64,000 nt of DNA, taken from contig JAPDPQ010000020.1 in the NCBI GenBank assembly GCA_034506395.1, positions 40,128 through 104,127 of the forward strand. Direction: 5' to 3'. This stretch comes from a candidate division KSB1 bacterium. Its GTDB lineage: Bacteria > Zhuqueibacterota > Zhuqueibacteria > Thermofontimicrobiales > Thermofontimicrobiaceae. Below, piece after piece: positions 1 through 9,945 of the stretch. Under the pieces are notes generated by a model. That model did no database searches. It saw nothing but the letters and a program-made list of their open reading frames with translations, and was not told where the DNA came from. The translations under genes and the position numbers were made by a program. The number at the start of each line of letters is the position of its first letter. Position 1 is the stretch's first letter.

Positions 1-2
1 AA

Positions 3-896
3 AAAATTGTCAAGGATGAAAACCCGTTTTTTGTGGAGCGCATCTGGGATCGGATGTATCATGAAAATCGCAAGCCAGTGGCCAAAGGGGAATATATCGA
101 GGTCATGGGCTCGATCGACATGGCGATCTGGGATATCATCGGCAAAGCGCTCAATTTGCCTGTGTACAAAGTGCTGGGCGCCTGTCGCACCAAAATTCGA
201 GTGTATGCGGCTGGCGGTTACTATGAAGAGAACAAATCCATTTCCGATCTGGCGAAGGAGATGGAGGGCTATGTCAAAGAAGGATTTCGGGCAGTTAAAA
301 TGAAGGTGGGCGGCGCTGATTTCAATACCGATGTGGAACGGGTGCGAGCCGTCCGTGATGCCATCGGTCCCGATGTCGACCTGCTGATCGATGCCAACAA
401 TAAATGGCGGGCGTACGAAGCCATTCGCTTTGGGCGGGCGGTCGAGAAATACAATATCTTCTGGTTCGAAGAGCCTGTCGAACCCGATGATTTTGCTGGC
501 TGCGCTGAAGTCAAACGGGAACTGGATATTCCGATCGTCGCTGGGGAAAACGAATATACCATCTGGGGCTGTCGGGATTTGATCGTGAATCAATCCGCCG
601 ATATCTTGAACCTGGATACGGTCAAGGCGGGCGGCATTACCGAGTACCGCAAGATCGCCGCACTGGCGTCGGCATTTCATATCCCCGTGGCGCCGCATGG
701 CAGCCCGCACATGGCGATCCACCTGCTGGGTTCCGTTCCCAACGCCTTGATCATGGAAACCTATCCCATGGTGGAAAGCAAATACAATCCCGCCCTGCCG
801 CTATTTCCCGTAAAGGATGGCTATATCGAGATGCCAGAAACGCCAGGGCTGGGCATAGATCTGGATCCAGCGGATGTGAAAAAGTACAAGATTTAG
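3..896 (+). CDS. Enolase-superfamily (mandelate racemase/muconate lactonizing) enzyme, 5' end outside window
   Basis: The frame is open to the left edge, so the true start lies outside the window; the GTG at 33 is probably internal because conserved-looking residues precede it. The mandelate racemase-type catalytic set is visible. There is a KxK pair (VKMKVGG, near nt 295-310), metal ligands in LLIDAN, EEPVEP and IVAGEN, the Asp of LNLDTVKAGG and the His of APHGSPH. These enzymes abstract the proton alpha to a carboxylate, and most members near pectin genes are sugar-acid dehydratases or epimerases. No signal peptide can be judged because the N-terminus is missing. A second enolase-superfamily gene follows at 1234, so the two may act on related uronic or aldonic acids. 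Family assignment is firm; the substrate is unknown. Confidence 0.88.
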   Translation, partial: KIVKDENPFFVERIWDRMYHENRKPVAKGEYIEVMGSIDMAIWDIIGKALNLPVYKVLGACRTKIRVYAAGGYYEENKSISDLAKEMEGYVKEGFRAVKMKVGGADFNTDVERVRAVRDAIGPDVDLLIDANNKWRAYEAIRFGRAVEKYNIFWFEEPVEPDDFAGCAEVKRELDIPIVAGENEYTIWGCRDLIVNQSADILNLDTVKAGGITEYRKIAALASAFHIPVAPHGSPHMAIHLLGSVPNALIMETYPMVESKYNPALPLFPVKDGYIEMPETPGLGIDLDPADVKKYKI

Positions 897-1233
897 AAAA
901 GTGGAATTACCCTTGCGAAGGTCTCAGAAATTTGAATGGTAATTAGGTTTGTAAATTTGACATCCCCCCTGGCCCCCCTTCAAAGGGGGGAAATCGCTAA
1001 AAGTCCTCCTTTGAAGCGACCGAAGTAAGTGCCCTCCAGGGCAGGGGGGCATAATTAAATCAAACCGAGTGGCTTTTTTCAATTACCAGACCAATCGTTT
1101 TATTTTTTGCATGAAGTTTTGATCATTGAAATTTAGTAATTGAAATTTATTTGGAATTTGGCCATTTGTAATTTGGAATTTGCCCATCGGATGACAAACG
1201 CTATGATAAAATAAATTTGACTCAGGAATATCC
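897..1233. repeat. Intergenic repeat block
   Basis: No gene is seen in this 337-bp gap. It holds an AAGGTCTCAGAAATTT motif (918-933) and a C-run/G-run hairpin element (about 959-1052, arms beginning ACATCCCCCCTGG and ending with a G-rich run). It ends with a degenerate AT-rich stretch of TTGGAATTTG-type words (about 1125-1190). All three kinds recur elsewhere in the window. Confidence 0.7.
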
Positions 1234-2454
1234 ATGAACAACCAACTCAATCGTCGAAATTTCCTTTCCGCTCTGGGATTAACGGCAGCAGGAACTTTTG
1301 CCATGGCAACGCCACTGGCTGCCATCAAGCCGCAGGATGATAAATTTAATCCGCTGCCAAAAGTATCCGATCTGAAAATTACGGATGTCAAGACATATAA
1401 GCTGGCAAGGGCGATCCTTATCAAGCTGGAGACTAACACGGATATTAACGGCTGGGGCGAAGCCAGTTCCAATAGCCGACCCGTGATCGAAGCGTTCATC
1501 CACGACAAATTGAAAAAAGTGGTGATCGGGCAGGATCCGTTCAATGTCGAGCCATTATGGGATCGACTGTTCTGGGGCGAGCACGACCTGGGGCCCGCAG
1601 GCGCCCTGCCGTATGCCATCGCTGGGTTGGATCTGGCGATGTGGGATATCAAAGGCAAGGTTTTGAACGTGCCTGTGTACCGATTGCTGGGAGGTTGTTA
1701 TCGCAAAGAGATGCCCGCCTACTGTGGCATTCCCTTGAATGGCGGCAAGGTGTCGGTCGAGGAAGCGATCGAACGGGCCCAGAAGGTTGTGGCTTTGGGT
1801 TTTAAAGTCATCAAATTGCGGATGCAGATCAGAGAGTACAACCTGGACCCCATTCCTGATCCCACTATCCCATATTACACTGCCTTGCGAAAGGCGCTGC
1901 CCGATGAGGTGGAAATATTTGTCGATCCCAATGAGGGCTACACAGCGGCCAGGGCGATTCAGGTGGGCAAGGAACTGCAAAACATGGGCATGAAATATTA
2001 TGAAAGCCCCTGCCCACTGGAAGACCATCGTGATCTTGCAGAAGTGGTGCGAGCGATGGATATTCCCGTGATGGCGGGCGAGAAATGCTACACCCGTTGG
2101 CAGATGCGGGACCTTATTCTCGAGGCCAATCCCGATATCATTCAGCCCGATGTGATCAAAGCGGGCGGGATTACCGAGGTGAAAAAGATCGCAGCACTCG
2201 GCCAAACGTTCTTCAAAGCCCTGGTGCTGCACAACACTAAACCGACTCTGGGTACGGCGGCGTCGCTCCATGTGATGGCATCGATTTCCAATGCTGGACC
2301 ATTTCTGGAATTCGTGGAGCTGGATTCCTATCGTGAAGTGCTGAGCGTGTTTGACACTCAGATTGCATTCAAAGATGGCAAATTGCTGCTGCCCGAATTG
2401 CCTGGGCTGGGGTTGGTGATCAATGAAAAAAGGGTCGAGAAGCTGGCGAAATAA
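1234..2454 (+). CDS. Tat-exported enolase-superfamily (mandelate racemase/D-galactonate dehydratase-like) protein
   Basis: This 406-residue protein starts at an ATG with AGGA about 7 nt upstream. Residues 7-15 (RRNFLSALG) form a twin-arginine motif, followed by an Ala-rich hydrophobic stretch, so it should be folded in the cytoplasm and exported by Tat. The barrel carries a KxR in VIKLRMQ (about residue 192) where mandelate racemase has KxK. Metal ligands lie in FVDPNEGY (about 230), YESPCP (about 257) and MAGEKC (about 283), and a His lies in VLHNTKPT (about 333). Such enzymes dehydrate or epimerise sugar acids; an extracytoplasmic one is unusual and might act on free uronates or oligosaccharide ends. 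Only intergenic repeats separate it from the enolase homologue upstream. The family is clear; the substrate is unknown. Confidence 0.85.
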   Translation: MNNQLNRRNFLSALGLTAAGTFAMATPLAAIKPQDDKFNPLPKVSDLKITDVKTYKLARAILIKLETNTDINGWGEASSNSRPVIEAFIHDKLKKVVIGQDPFNVEPLWDRLFWGEHDLGPAGALPYAIAGLDLAMWDIKGKVLNVPVYRLLGGCYRKEMPAYCGIPLNGGKVSVEEAIERAQKVVALGFKVIKLRMQIREYNLDPIPDPTIPYYTALRKALPDEVEIFVDPNEGYTAARAIQVGKELQNMGMKYYESPCPLEDHRDLAEVVRAMDIPVMAGEKCYTRWQMRDLILEANPDIIQPDVIKAGGITEVKKIAALGQTFFKALVLHNTKPTLGTAASLHVMASISNAGPFLEFVELDSYREVLSVFDTQIAFKDGKLLLPELPGLGLVINEKRVEKLAK

Positions 2455-2927
2455 ATTGCAGGTCAAATTGGCAATTTGTCCAATAAAATGTTTGGTCGCA
2501 GAAATGAAAGGTCTCAGAATTTGGAATCTTAAAAAGTAACGATATTAAAATCCTTGCGAAGGTTTAGAACCTTCGCAAGGGTGTTCTCGCTAAAGTGTAA
2601 GACAAATTGGCAATTTGTCCTAAAATGTTTGGTCACAGAACCGTCCGCCAATTGGTGGGACGGCCCGCCCTTTGGCAATTGGCGTCAACATAAGCGAATA
2701 TTCAGGAAGGCGCTGTCATTCTGAGGAGCGAAGCGACGAAGAATCCCTTCAATAAGCGCACCTAATTTCGTTTAATCAAGAGATTCTTCGCTCTCCGCCA
2801 GTTGGCGGATCGCTCAGAATGACATTGTTCTCTTAAGTTGACGCCAATTGCCTACTGGTGGATTAAAAGGTCTCAGAAATTGAAATTTTCCCTGTAAAAG
2901 TTTAGAACCTTTTAATGAGAAGGTTAA
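2455..2927. repeat. Intergenic repeat block with long hairpins
   Basis: No gene is seen. Elements present are an AAAGGTCTCAGAATTT motif (about 2507-2522) and a perfect 13-bp-arm hairpin (2552-2580). A roughly 115-bp palindromic element (about 2714-2826) begins TGTCATTCTGAGGAGCG and ends CGCTCAGAATGACA. A second AAAGGTCTCAGAAATT motif lies at about 2866-2881, and a weaker hairpin precedes the next gene. The 115-bp element recurs almost unchanged at 55484-55600. Confidence 0.8.
2552..2580. terminator. Perfect hairpin, possible terminator or repeat element
   Basis: Arms CCTTGCGAAGGTT (2552-2564) and AACCTTCGCAAGG (2568-2580) are perfectly complementary around TAG. There is no strong T-tract, so a structural repeat is as likely as a terminator. 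Degenerate relatives occur near 911, 2893, 20551 and 63802. Confidence 0.45.
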
Positions 2928-5459
2928 ATGAGAAAATCAATATCGCTTCTATGGCCATTTGTTCTTTCGATTCTACTGAATCTCATTCTGGGTGGGTCAG
3001 AATGTGGTTCCCGTTCGCTTGCCTGCTTTCGATTCGATGCGGGCGCTGAAAACAGCGCTGTGCAAAAGAGAACGATCCTTTTGACACCCGATATGATCTA
3101 TGAACCCCGCAACGGTTTTGGCTGGCTGGCTCGACCCGATCGTGCCTTTGTTCGCAGCGGATTGGAGCGATCCCGATCTGAGTTTACTATCGATGGTGTG
3201 GTCGGGCAAGAAATCAGCTTCCGAGCCGATCTGACAGAGGGCAATTGGTGGCTGACGTTGTGGCTGGAAGCAGGCGTGGAAGACTCGAGCACCGTTTCCA
3301 TTGCAATCAATGGAGAAAAAAGGAATTTGCATTGGCAAGCATTTGCGCCGCCTGCCGAGGGGCGAACTGAAATCCAGTATATCTATCGGCTGTTTCACGG
3401 CCATGTGGCTGTCCACGAGGATGGGCTGCAATTTCTTATGACCTGCCAGCGAGATTCGGTTCGGCTATTGGGTTTCACCCTCATGCCTGATCCGCTTCCT
3501 AACAAACCAATTCATCATCAGCTCATCGGCCGCTTCAAACAGGCGGGGCGCTATGGAGCAACCCTGTCGCTCGATAGCCTGCTCATTGATCTGAAAAAAC
3601 TATCAGCCCAGCAGCCGAGGGATAATTTTATTATCTATTGGGTGGAACAAATCGAGCTGCTGAGTCTCGCTGAGCAATTGAAAAACATGATGGGCTGGAG
3701 CTGGGCCACACAGAAGACAGGCATGGGCATTTTCGATCGCTACCATCAGGCATTGATGCTGCTGGACGGATTGCTCGATCGACCCGATGCGGAAAAGTAT
3801 TATTTCTACGAACGGGCGCTCTGGCTGCGGGGAACGCTGCTTTACTGGCTCGGCGAAGAACGTCATGGCCAAAATGAAATCAAAGGAGCACGGCGTGATT
3901 TGGCCGCCCTCTATCAGCGCTATCCCCATGACCCGCTGCTGGCCATGTACAATGGCAAAAAAATTGACCAGCCCGATCCGTGCGATCAGTTAGAGAAAAC
4001 ATCTGGAGCACCCCTATGGTCTCTCGCCCAGCGAGAAGCTCTGTGTCGTTTGCGCCATATTGCCCATTGGTGGGTAAAAGAACGGCAGGCCCCTAACGGC
4101 GAGCTCGGCGGAAAGTTGGACGACGACGTGGAATCGCTGCGCTGGTGGACACCATTGATTCTGGCTGGGGATACTATCGCTTTCAATGGCTGGCGCAAGC
4201 TGGCAGATGGCGTCTGGAACAGTCCCGATGTCTATCAGGGCTATTGCAGGCACGCCCGTGATGTGGAACATGCTTCGGAGTACATTGCTGATACCGCTCC
4301 CGATATGATCCTCTTCAGCGATGATCCGCTGTTCCTGGAGCGCTTGCAGCCATCGCTCCATTATTTTGATACGCTGTGGACGGCAATCACGCCAAAGGGG
4401 CATCGGTTTTTTCGGTCGACCTGGTTCAGCTCCCGAGAGGTGATAACCGATCCGCCCAGGAATCGGGACCACGAATACAACACCCGTGCTGTAAAAGCAA
4501 TTCGCTATTTCGCCTGGAGGACACATGAACCTGAGGCTATTCAATTGCTTCACGAATGGTCACTGGCCTGGGTGAATGCTGCCATGCGCACGGATAAAGG
4601 CAAGCCCACTGGCATCATTCCCGCCTCGGTTCGATTCCCTGATGAGGCGCTGAACGCCGACGAGCCTACCTGGTATAAAGCCAACATGTTCTGGGATTAT
4701 TATGACTGGGAAGCGCACAAGGGCAGCATGATGCTGGATCAACTGCTGTTCACCTACACACTGACCCAGGACACGACGCTGCTGACGCCGCTGTTCGCTT
4801 CATTGAATTTGATCTCCTCGCAAGAGGGTAGCCAGCATTCCAACGAAAAAAATGCGCCGAGGCCCCCTGGTTCGCCTGAATGGGCCGTCGCCAAGTTGCG
4901 TGACGACGAAACCTTCTGGAGCGTGGTTGGCCAATGGCGATTCATTTCGGGCGATACCCGCTACGATCATCTGATCCATCGCTATGGCTCCCCTTATCTG
5001 CGCTATCGTCTGACTGGGGATGAAAACCATCTGCTGGAAGGATTGCAAGTGTTGCTGGAGAGCGTTCGCTACAATGTGCCGCTCCTAACTTACGAGGTTT
5101 TGCACACCGATCGGGTGTATGTTCGTGGCGCCCATCATCTCAAAGCGATGCTCACGGGGGATGGCGTTACCGAAGGCATGTCGCCCTACTACGCTGTCTC
5201 CTGGGAAGGGACTGATGAAAATTTCACGGCACTGGTCACGGAGTCGGGAAAGGATCATCTCAGCGTGCAAATTTATTCGCATTCGAACGAGCAAGATGAA
5301 ATTAACATGCGTCTGTGGCAGCTTGCGCCTGGGACGTACCAATTAACATATCGATCTGAGCAAGCTGCACATGAATCAAAATTTTTGATGAGAGAGAAGG
5401 GCCAGCGGATCGCATTGGTTTTGCCAGCAAGATCGTTGTTGGAAGTTCGGATATATTAA
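2928..5459 (+). CDS. Large exported enzyme of unrecognised family, probably an alpha/alpha-barrel glycan lyase or hydrolase
   Basis: This 843-residue protein has a signal peptide (MRKSISLLWPFVLSILLNLI and onward). After it, roughly residues 45-190 look like a beta-rich module, with a GFGWLARPDR segment reminiscent of N-terminal modules of rhamnogalacturonan esterases and lyases. The central part is helix-rich and full of Trp, Tyr, His and Arg (for example RHIAHWWVKERQAPNGELGG, LDDDVESLRWW and TWYKANMFWDYYDWEAHKG), as in (alpha/alpha) toroid lyases. The C-terminal 100 residues look like a beta-sandwich. I could not match it to a named family. Its place between sugar-acid enzymes and a beta-glucuronidase suggests action on a uronate-containing polysaccharide. 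Gene reality is near certain; function is inference only. Confidence 0.8.
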   Translation: MRKSISLLWPFVLSILLNLILGGSECGSRSLACFRFDAGAENSAVQKRTILLTPDMIYEPRNGFGWLARPDRAFVRSGLERSRSEFTIDGVVGQEISFRADLTEGNWWLTLWLEAGVEDSSTVSIAINGEKRNLHWQAFAPPAEGRTEIQYIYRLFHGHVAVHEDGLQFLMTCQRDSVRLLGFTLMPDPLPNKPIHHQLIGRFKQAGRYGATLSLDSLLIDLKKLSAQQPRDNFIIYWVEQIELLSLAEQLKNMMGWSWATQKTGMGIFDRYHQALMLLDGLLDRPDAEKYYFYERALWLRGTLLYWLGEERHGQNEIKGARRDLAALYQRYPHDPLLAMYNGKKIDQPDPCDQLEKTSGAPLWSLAQREALCRLRHIAHWWVKERQAPNGELGGKLDDDVESLRWWTPLILAGDTIAFNGWRKLADGVWNSPDVYQGYCRHARDVEHASEYIADTAPDMILFSDDPLFLERLQPSLHYFDTLWTAITPKGHRFFRSTWFSSREVITDPPRNRDHEYNTRAVKAIRYFAWRTHEPEAIQLLHEWSLAWVNAAMRTDKGKPTGIIPASVRFPDEALNADEPTWYKANMFWDYYDWEAHKGSMMLDQLLFTYTLTQDTTLLTPLFASLNLISSQEGSQHSNEKNAPRPPGSPEWAVAKLRDDETFWSVVGQWRFISGDTRYDHLIHRYGSPYLRYRLTGDENHLLEGLQVLLESVRYNVPLLTYEVLHTDRVYVRGAHHLKAMLTGDGVTEGMSPYYAVSWEGTDENFTALVTESGKDHLSVQIYSHSNEQDEINMRLWQLAPGTYQLTYRSEQAAHESKFLMREKGQRIALVLPARSLLEVRIY

Positions 5460-5832
5460 AAATCGTGGGTTTAAATAATATCCGAATAAGTATGTCAAAA
5501 TCCGTTGGGTTATTTCAATCCGTTGGAAAAAAATTTCAGCCCACGAAAAACGCAGAATGACACGAAAGTTTAATATCAAAAAATAGTTTCCGTGCCCTTT
5601 CGTGTGTTCTGTGGGACAATTTTGGTAATCTAAAAATAAGATCATCCGTTGGGTTGTTTCTATCCGTTGGTGAAAAAATTTGAATAAAACTCAATTCCAA
5701 AATCTAAATTTATAAACCAAAAATCAAGCTTATCCGTTGGGTTGTTTTCCGCCAGTCGGCGGATTGGAAAAAAATATCATCACAAAATCTGATCCCTTAA
5801 CTCCGCTATCTGACCAGCAAAGGACGAAGGAC
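5460..5832. repeat. Intergenic block with three forward CCGTTGG repeats
   Basis: No gene is seen. Three forward copies of the CCGTTGG/GTTGTTTC repeat lie at 5500-5526, 5644-5670 and 5732-5767. In the third copy the middle is replaced by the short palindrome CCGCCAGTCGGCGG (5749-5762). The frame of the next gene stays open through the third copy, which is why an upstream start for that gene was rejected. Confidence 0.8.
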
Positions 5833-7611
5833 ATGCTCTATCCGCAAATGAACCGATGCAGAACCGTAATCGACCTATCAGGATTCTGGGAAATCAAAGT
5901 TGATCCCGAGAACAGGGGCGAGCCAGAGCAATGGATGAACGGCTTCGAGCCAGATGCTCTCATCGCCGTTCCAGGCAGTTGGAACGAACAATTAGCCGAG
6001 CTGGGGCTGATGAATTACATCGGCAAAATCTGGTATCAAAAACAGTTTCAAATTCCCCAGGCATTGGCCAATCATCAGCTCTATATCCGATTTGGCTCGG
6101 CCGATCATCATGCCAGCGTCTGGCTCAACGGCGAGTTCCTCGGCGAGCATTTCGGCGGCTATCTGCCCTTTGAATTCGACATGTCCGCACATATCAAAAA
6201 GAATCAGCCGAATTTGCTGGTCGTCAGCGTCGATAACACTCTGACGCACGACACCATCCCCCAGGGCGTGACGGCCGAGGATTACCAGGCGTTTCATCGC
6301 CAGCGCTACCAGACTTTTCCACCGACTGTGTTCGATTTCTTTCCGTACGGAGGCATCCATCGGCCCGTGAAAATCATCGCCCTGCAGCCGCATCATATCG
6401 AGTATGTCAGGATACAAACGAATATCATTGGAAACAAGGGACTGATCAACTTTCAAGTGCAATTCAGCGGACAGGCTGAATCCACCCAACTAAAGATCAC
6501 CATCTGGGATCGACAACGAAAATTGCTTGAAACGAATTATGGATTGCAAGAAAATCGGCTCGAAGGCGCCCTTGAAATTCCCGATTGCCAGTTCTGGAGT
6601 CACGAGCATCCGTTTCTGTATCGGATGCAATTGGAATTGTTTGAAAATGCCAAGCTGATCGATGAGTACGAGTTGGAGGTGGGGGTGCGGGAGATCGAGG
6701 TCACCGAGCAGGGATTGCTGATCAATGGCCAGCCTCTCTTTCTCAAGGGTTTTGGCAAGCATGAGGATTTTGCCGTGATCGGCAAGGGGCTGTTGCCGCC
6801 GCTGATCGTCAAGGATTTTCAACTAATGAAATGGATCGGCGCCAATTCGTTCCGCACCTCGCATTATCCTTATGCCGAGGAAATCTTGCAAATGGCCGAT
6901 CGGCTGGGATTCTATGTGATCGCCGAAACGCCTGCGGTGAGCCTAAATTTCAGCTTTGCTAACCAGAAAACCCTGGACAGCCACCGTCGGGCGCTCATCG
7001 AGCTGATTCAACGGGATCAGAACCACCCCAGTGTGATCGCCTGGAGCCTGGCCAATGAGCCAGGCATCTGGGGAGAACCTGAAGCTAATGCGGAACAGGC
7101 TGACCAGTATTGGGCGGAGCTGTTCGCCCTGGCTAAAAAGTTGGATCCAACTCGACCGCTCACCCTGCCTACGTTTCCCAGGTGGAAGGATAAAGATGTG
7201 GTCTATAAGTACTGCGATTTTGTGTCGATCAATCGCTACTGGGGCTGGTACGAAATCCCAGGCGAGATCGATCGGGCAGGCGAGGTGCTGCGAGAGGAAT
7301 TGATCCAATTGTTCGAACGATACCACAAGCCAATCCTGGTGAGCGAATTCGGTGCCGATACGGTGGAAGGCCTGCACGCCACCTATCCGCAACTGTTCAC
7401 CGAGGAGTATCAGACAGACCTGATCCAGAAATATTTCGACATCATCGAATCGCTGCCGTTTGCCATTGGTGAGCACATCTGGAACTTTGCTGATTTCCGA
7501 ACGGCGCAGCATTTCCGCAGGGTCGTTTTGAACAAAAAGGGAGTTTTCAACCGCCAGCGAGAACCGAAGGCGGCGGCGTTTTTTATTCGAGAACATTGGA
7601 ATCGGAAGTAA
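5833..7611 (+). CDS. uidA: Beta-glucuronidase, glycoside hydrolase family 2
   Basis: This 592-residue protein resembles E. coli UidA along its whole length: an N-terminal jelly-roll (about 1-180), an immunoglobulin-like domain (about 180-275) and a TIM barrel (275-592). Recognisable stretches are VPGSWNEQ, FGKHEDF, GANSFRTSHYPYAEE and INRYWGWYE. The acid/base is Glu409 in ANEPG and the nucleophile is Glu505 in VSEFGAD. An NxK pair (N567, K569 in NKKG) matches the residues that bind the substrate carboxylate in UidA, which favours glucuronide over galactoside specificity. ATG 5833 has a purine-rich AAGGACGAAGG upstream; starting at 5737 would translate a repeat. There is no signal peptide, so it should act in the cytoplasm on imported glucuronides or short oligomers. 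Confidence 0.95.
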   Translation: MLYPQMNRCRTVIDLSGFWEIKVDPENRGEPEQWMNGFEPDALIAVPGSWNEQLAELGLMNYIGKIWYQKQFQIPQALANHQLYIRFGSADHHASVWLNGEFLGEHFGGYLPFEFDMSAHIKKNQPNLLVVSVDNTLTHDTIPQGVTAEDYQAFHRQRYQTFPPTVFDFFPYGGIHRPVKIIALQPHHIEYVRIQTNIIGNKGLINFQVQFSGQAESTQLKITIWDRQRKLLETNYGLQENRLEGALEIPDCQFWSHEHPFLYRMQLELFENAKLIDEYELEVGVREIEVTEQGLLINGQPLFLKGFGKHEDFAVIGKGLLPPLIVKDFQLMKWIGANSFRTSHYPYAEEILQMADRLGFYVIAETPAVSLNFSFANQKTLDSHRRALIELIQRDQNHPSVIAWSLANEPGIWGEPEANAEQADQYWAELFALAKKLDPTRPLTLPTFPRWKDKDVVYKYCDFVSINRYWGWYEIPGEIDRAGEVLREELIQLFERYHKPILVSEFGADTVEGLHATYPQLFTEEYQTDLIQKYFDIIESLPFAIGEHIWNFADFRTAQHFRRVVLNKKGVFNRQREPKAAAFFIREHWNRK

Positions 7612-8223
7612 ATTTTCAATCCTAATGATACCTAGACAGATTATTAAAAGTCATCAGCGAATACAGCGTCATTTCGAGCGAAGCGAGAAATCTGATCAAG
7701 GCATAATATTTTCGTCATCTACAGATTCTTCACTTCGCTTCCAGACTGTGGGATTAGCTTAATTCATTCTTGCGAAAGTCATTCCGAGCGCAGCGAGGAA
7801 TCTGATTAACACATAATGTTTTTGGTACATACAAAATCCTCACTCCTCCGATAAGTGGCGGATTCGTTCGGAATGACACGACTCAGATTAATCTGGCAAA
7901 GTAGTACTGATCAGTGTCAGACTGAAAACCAGCAAAATTTGTCATTCCGAGCGGAGCAAAACGGAGTCGAGGAATCTAATTGTTCCAATAAATTAGAGGT
8001 TGATCAGATTCCTCACTTCGTTCGGAATGACAAACCCAGGGCTTTTGGTCAAAAAATAAATAATGAATACCAAATAAAATTCAATTTCCAAAATTTCAAA
8101 TTCCTAACAAGTCGCCTGCACATCTGCTGTTGGAATTTGTGATTTGGAATTTGTTTGGAATTTGGCTATTGGAGCTTGGAATTTAATTGTCATTTGAATT
8201 TTGTCTTTTGGAATTTAAAAATC
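7612..8223. repeat. Intergenic block of TCATTCCGA-type hairpin repeats
   Basis: This 612-bp gap has no convincing gene. It holds three consecutive long imperfect hairpins whose ends read GTCATTCCGAGCG on the left and CGTTCGGAATGAC on the right (about 7668-7752, 7778-7878 and 7940-8032). They are followed by an AT-rich stretch of GAATTTG-type words (8045-8220). A frame open from 7855 to 8142 runs entirely through these repeats and was not called. Confidence 0.8.
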
Positions 8224-9945
8224 ATGACCACATTTTTTGGAATCTCTCTCCTCGATCTGATCGTCCTCGCATCATACTTTATTCTGATCACCTATCTGGG
8301 CGTCTGGACGCATAAGAAGATCAAATCTTCGGGCGATTTTTTTATGGGCAATCGCCGTTTCGGAAAAATCATGATGATCGCCCAGGCGTTCGGCGTGGGC
8401 ACGCACACGGATCAGCCCGTATCTGTCGCTGGCGCCTCCTATACCACGGGACTGGCAGGCATCTGGTATCAATGGGTCTGGATGTTCTCCACGCCGTTCT
8501 ATTGGATCGTGGCCCCAATCTATCGGCGGCTGCGCTACGTGACTATGGCGGATTTCTTTCAGGAACGCTATGGCAATACGCTAGCCGTGCTGTACACCAT
8601 TATCGGCGTCACCTATTTTTGCATGGACATCGGCATCATGCTGAAAGGCACGGGCATTACGGTGGAAGGCCTCACGGGCGGCGTCATGTCCGAGAGCACC
8701 ATTATTTTGATCGCCACAGCGCTGTTTGTGATTTACGGATTGGCGGGCGGACTGATCGCTGCGGTGGTCACCGATTTGATCCAGGGATTTTTGATCCTGG
8801 TGCTCTCGTTCATGCTCATCCCGTTTGCCATTCACAAGGCGGGTGGGCTTAGCGCTATTCATCAGGGGCTGCCCGAACACATGTTCAGCCTGGTGGCGCC
8901 TCATGAGGTGACTTTATTCTTCATCATCGCAATCGTGATCAATGGGTTGATCGGCATTGTGGTTCAGCCGCATCACATGGCCGTGGGCGGATCAGGCAAG
9001 ACCGAGATCGCCTGCCGCACGGGCTGGACCTACGGCAATTTTTTAAAGCGCTTCGCCACCATGGGCTGGGCGTTCGTCGGCGTGTTTGCGGCATTTTTGT
9101 TCCCAGGATTGGGCTTCCATGAACGAGAGCTGGCCTTCGGGATCGCTGCTAAAAATCTCCTGCCCGTGGGACTGGTCGGCCTGATGGTCGCCGCCCTCAT
9201 TGCCGCCGTCATGTCCACCTGCGATTCATTTATGGTTCACGCTTCGGCGTTGTTCACTCGAAATATTTATTTGAAATATATCAATCCCCAGGCATCGGAT
9301 CGGGCGCTGTTGAAAACCGCTCGGCTCTCGTCGGGCGTGATCGTGCTGGGCGGGCTGCTATTCGCCTATATTTTTCCCAGCGTGGTTCATGGCTTAATGG
9401 AGGTGTGGAAGGTAACCGCCTATCTCGGCATCGCCTTCTGGGCGGGGGTGATCTGGAAAAAGGCCAATCGCTATGGCGCCCTTGCCAGCGCCCTGTCCAT
9501 GGCGGCAATTGCCATTTACACGGGCAATTATCTGAAATGGCCGTTGCAATATCAGATCGCCCTGTATGTTCCCGTGGGCATCGTTGTTATGATCGTGGTC
9601 AGCCATTTCACCCGATCCGAACCCGAAGAACAGTTGCATAACTTTTATACGCTGCTGGATACACCCGTGGGCAAAGAGCAGCGGCTCAAAGATCAGCATA
9701 TCGAAATCATGCTGGAGGGCGAGTCCCAGGTTCCTCCTCCGAAGAAGATCAAAGAAAAATTGGTGGAAAAATTCCTTGCCAGAAGCGACGTGGAAGATGG
9801 GCTACTGGTGGTTGATCTGCTGTCGCTGCCGAAAAAATTTTCCTGGGCTCGCTATCGAGTCGATATCATCGGATTTCTGGTGGCGTGCGTGATTGTGGCG
9901 TTGCTGATTGGGCTGGCGATGGTTTTGGCGAGGGTGGGGGCGTGA
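8224..9945 (+). CDS. Sodium:solute symporter (SSS) family permease
   Basis: This 573-residue integral membrane protein has about 13-15 hydrophobic segments. It begins MTTFFGISLLDLIVLASYF, a typical SSS first helix with the periplasmic N-terminus. The family pattern includes YLGVWTHKKIKSSGDFFMGN after helix 1 and AALIAAVMSTCDSFM, which resembles the Na+-site helix of SSS carriers. A cytosolic linker (about 450-530) precedes the last helix. Starting at 8155 would add a segment made of repeat DNA, so ATG 8224 is preferred despite a weak ribosome site. Neighbouring glycan genes suggest that it imports a sugar or uronate with sodium. The last codons run directly into a GGCAGATGG-type array. Confidence 0.9.
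   Translation: MTTFFGISLLDLIVLASYFILITYLGVWTHKKIKSSGDFFMGNRRFGKIMMIAQAFGVGTHTDQPVSVAGASYTTGLAGIWYQWVWMFSTPFYWIVAPIYRRLRYVTMADFFQERYGNTLAVLYTIIGVTYFCMDIGIMLKGTGITVEGLTGGVMSESTIILIATALFVIYGLAGGLIAAVVTDLIQGFLILVLSFMLIPFAIHKAGGLSAIHQGLPEHMFSLVAPHEVTLFFIIAIVINGLIGIVVQPHHMAVGGSGKTEIACRTGWTYGNFLKRFATMGWAFVGVFAAFLFPGLGFHERELAFGIAAKNLLPVGLVGLMVAALIAAVMSTCDSFMVHASALFTRNIYLKYINPQASDRALLKTARLSSGVIVLGGLLFAYIFPSVVHGLMEVWKVTAYLGIAFWAGVIWKKANRYGALASALSMAAIAIYTGNYLKWPLQYQIALYVPVGIVVMIVVSHFTRSEPEEQLHNFYTLLDTPVGKEQRLKDQHIEIMLEGESQVPPPKKIKEKLVEKFLARSDVEDGLLVVDLLSLPKKFSWARYRVDIIGFLVACVIVALLIGLAMVLARVGA

Noticed and set aside
1555..2466. 303-codon frame on the - strand
   Set aside because: It is antisense to a well-supported enolase-superfamily gene and has no recognisable protein pattern.
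7855..8142. 95-codon open frame on the + strand
   Set aside because: It runs through TCATTCC hairpin repeats and AT-rich repeat words, with no ribosome site or domain.
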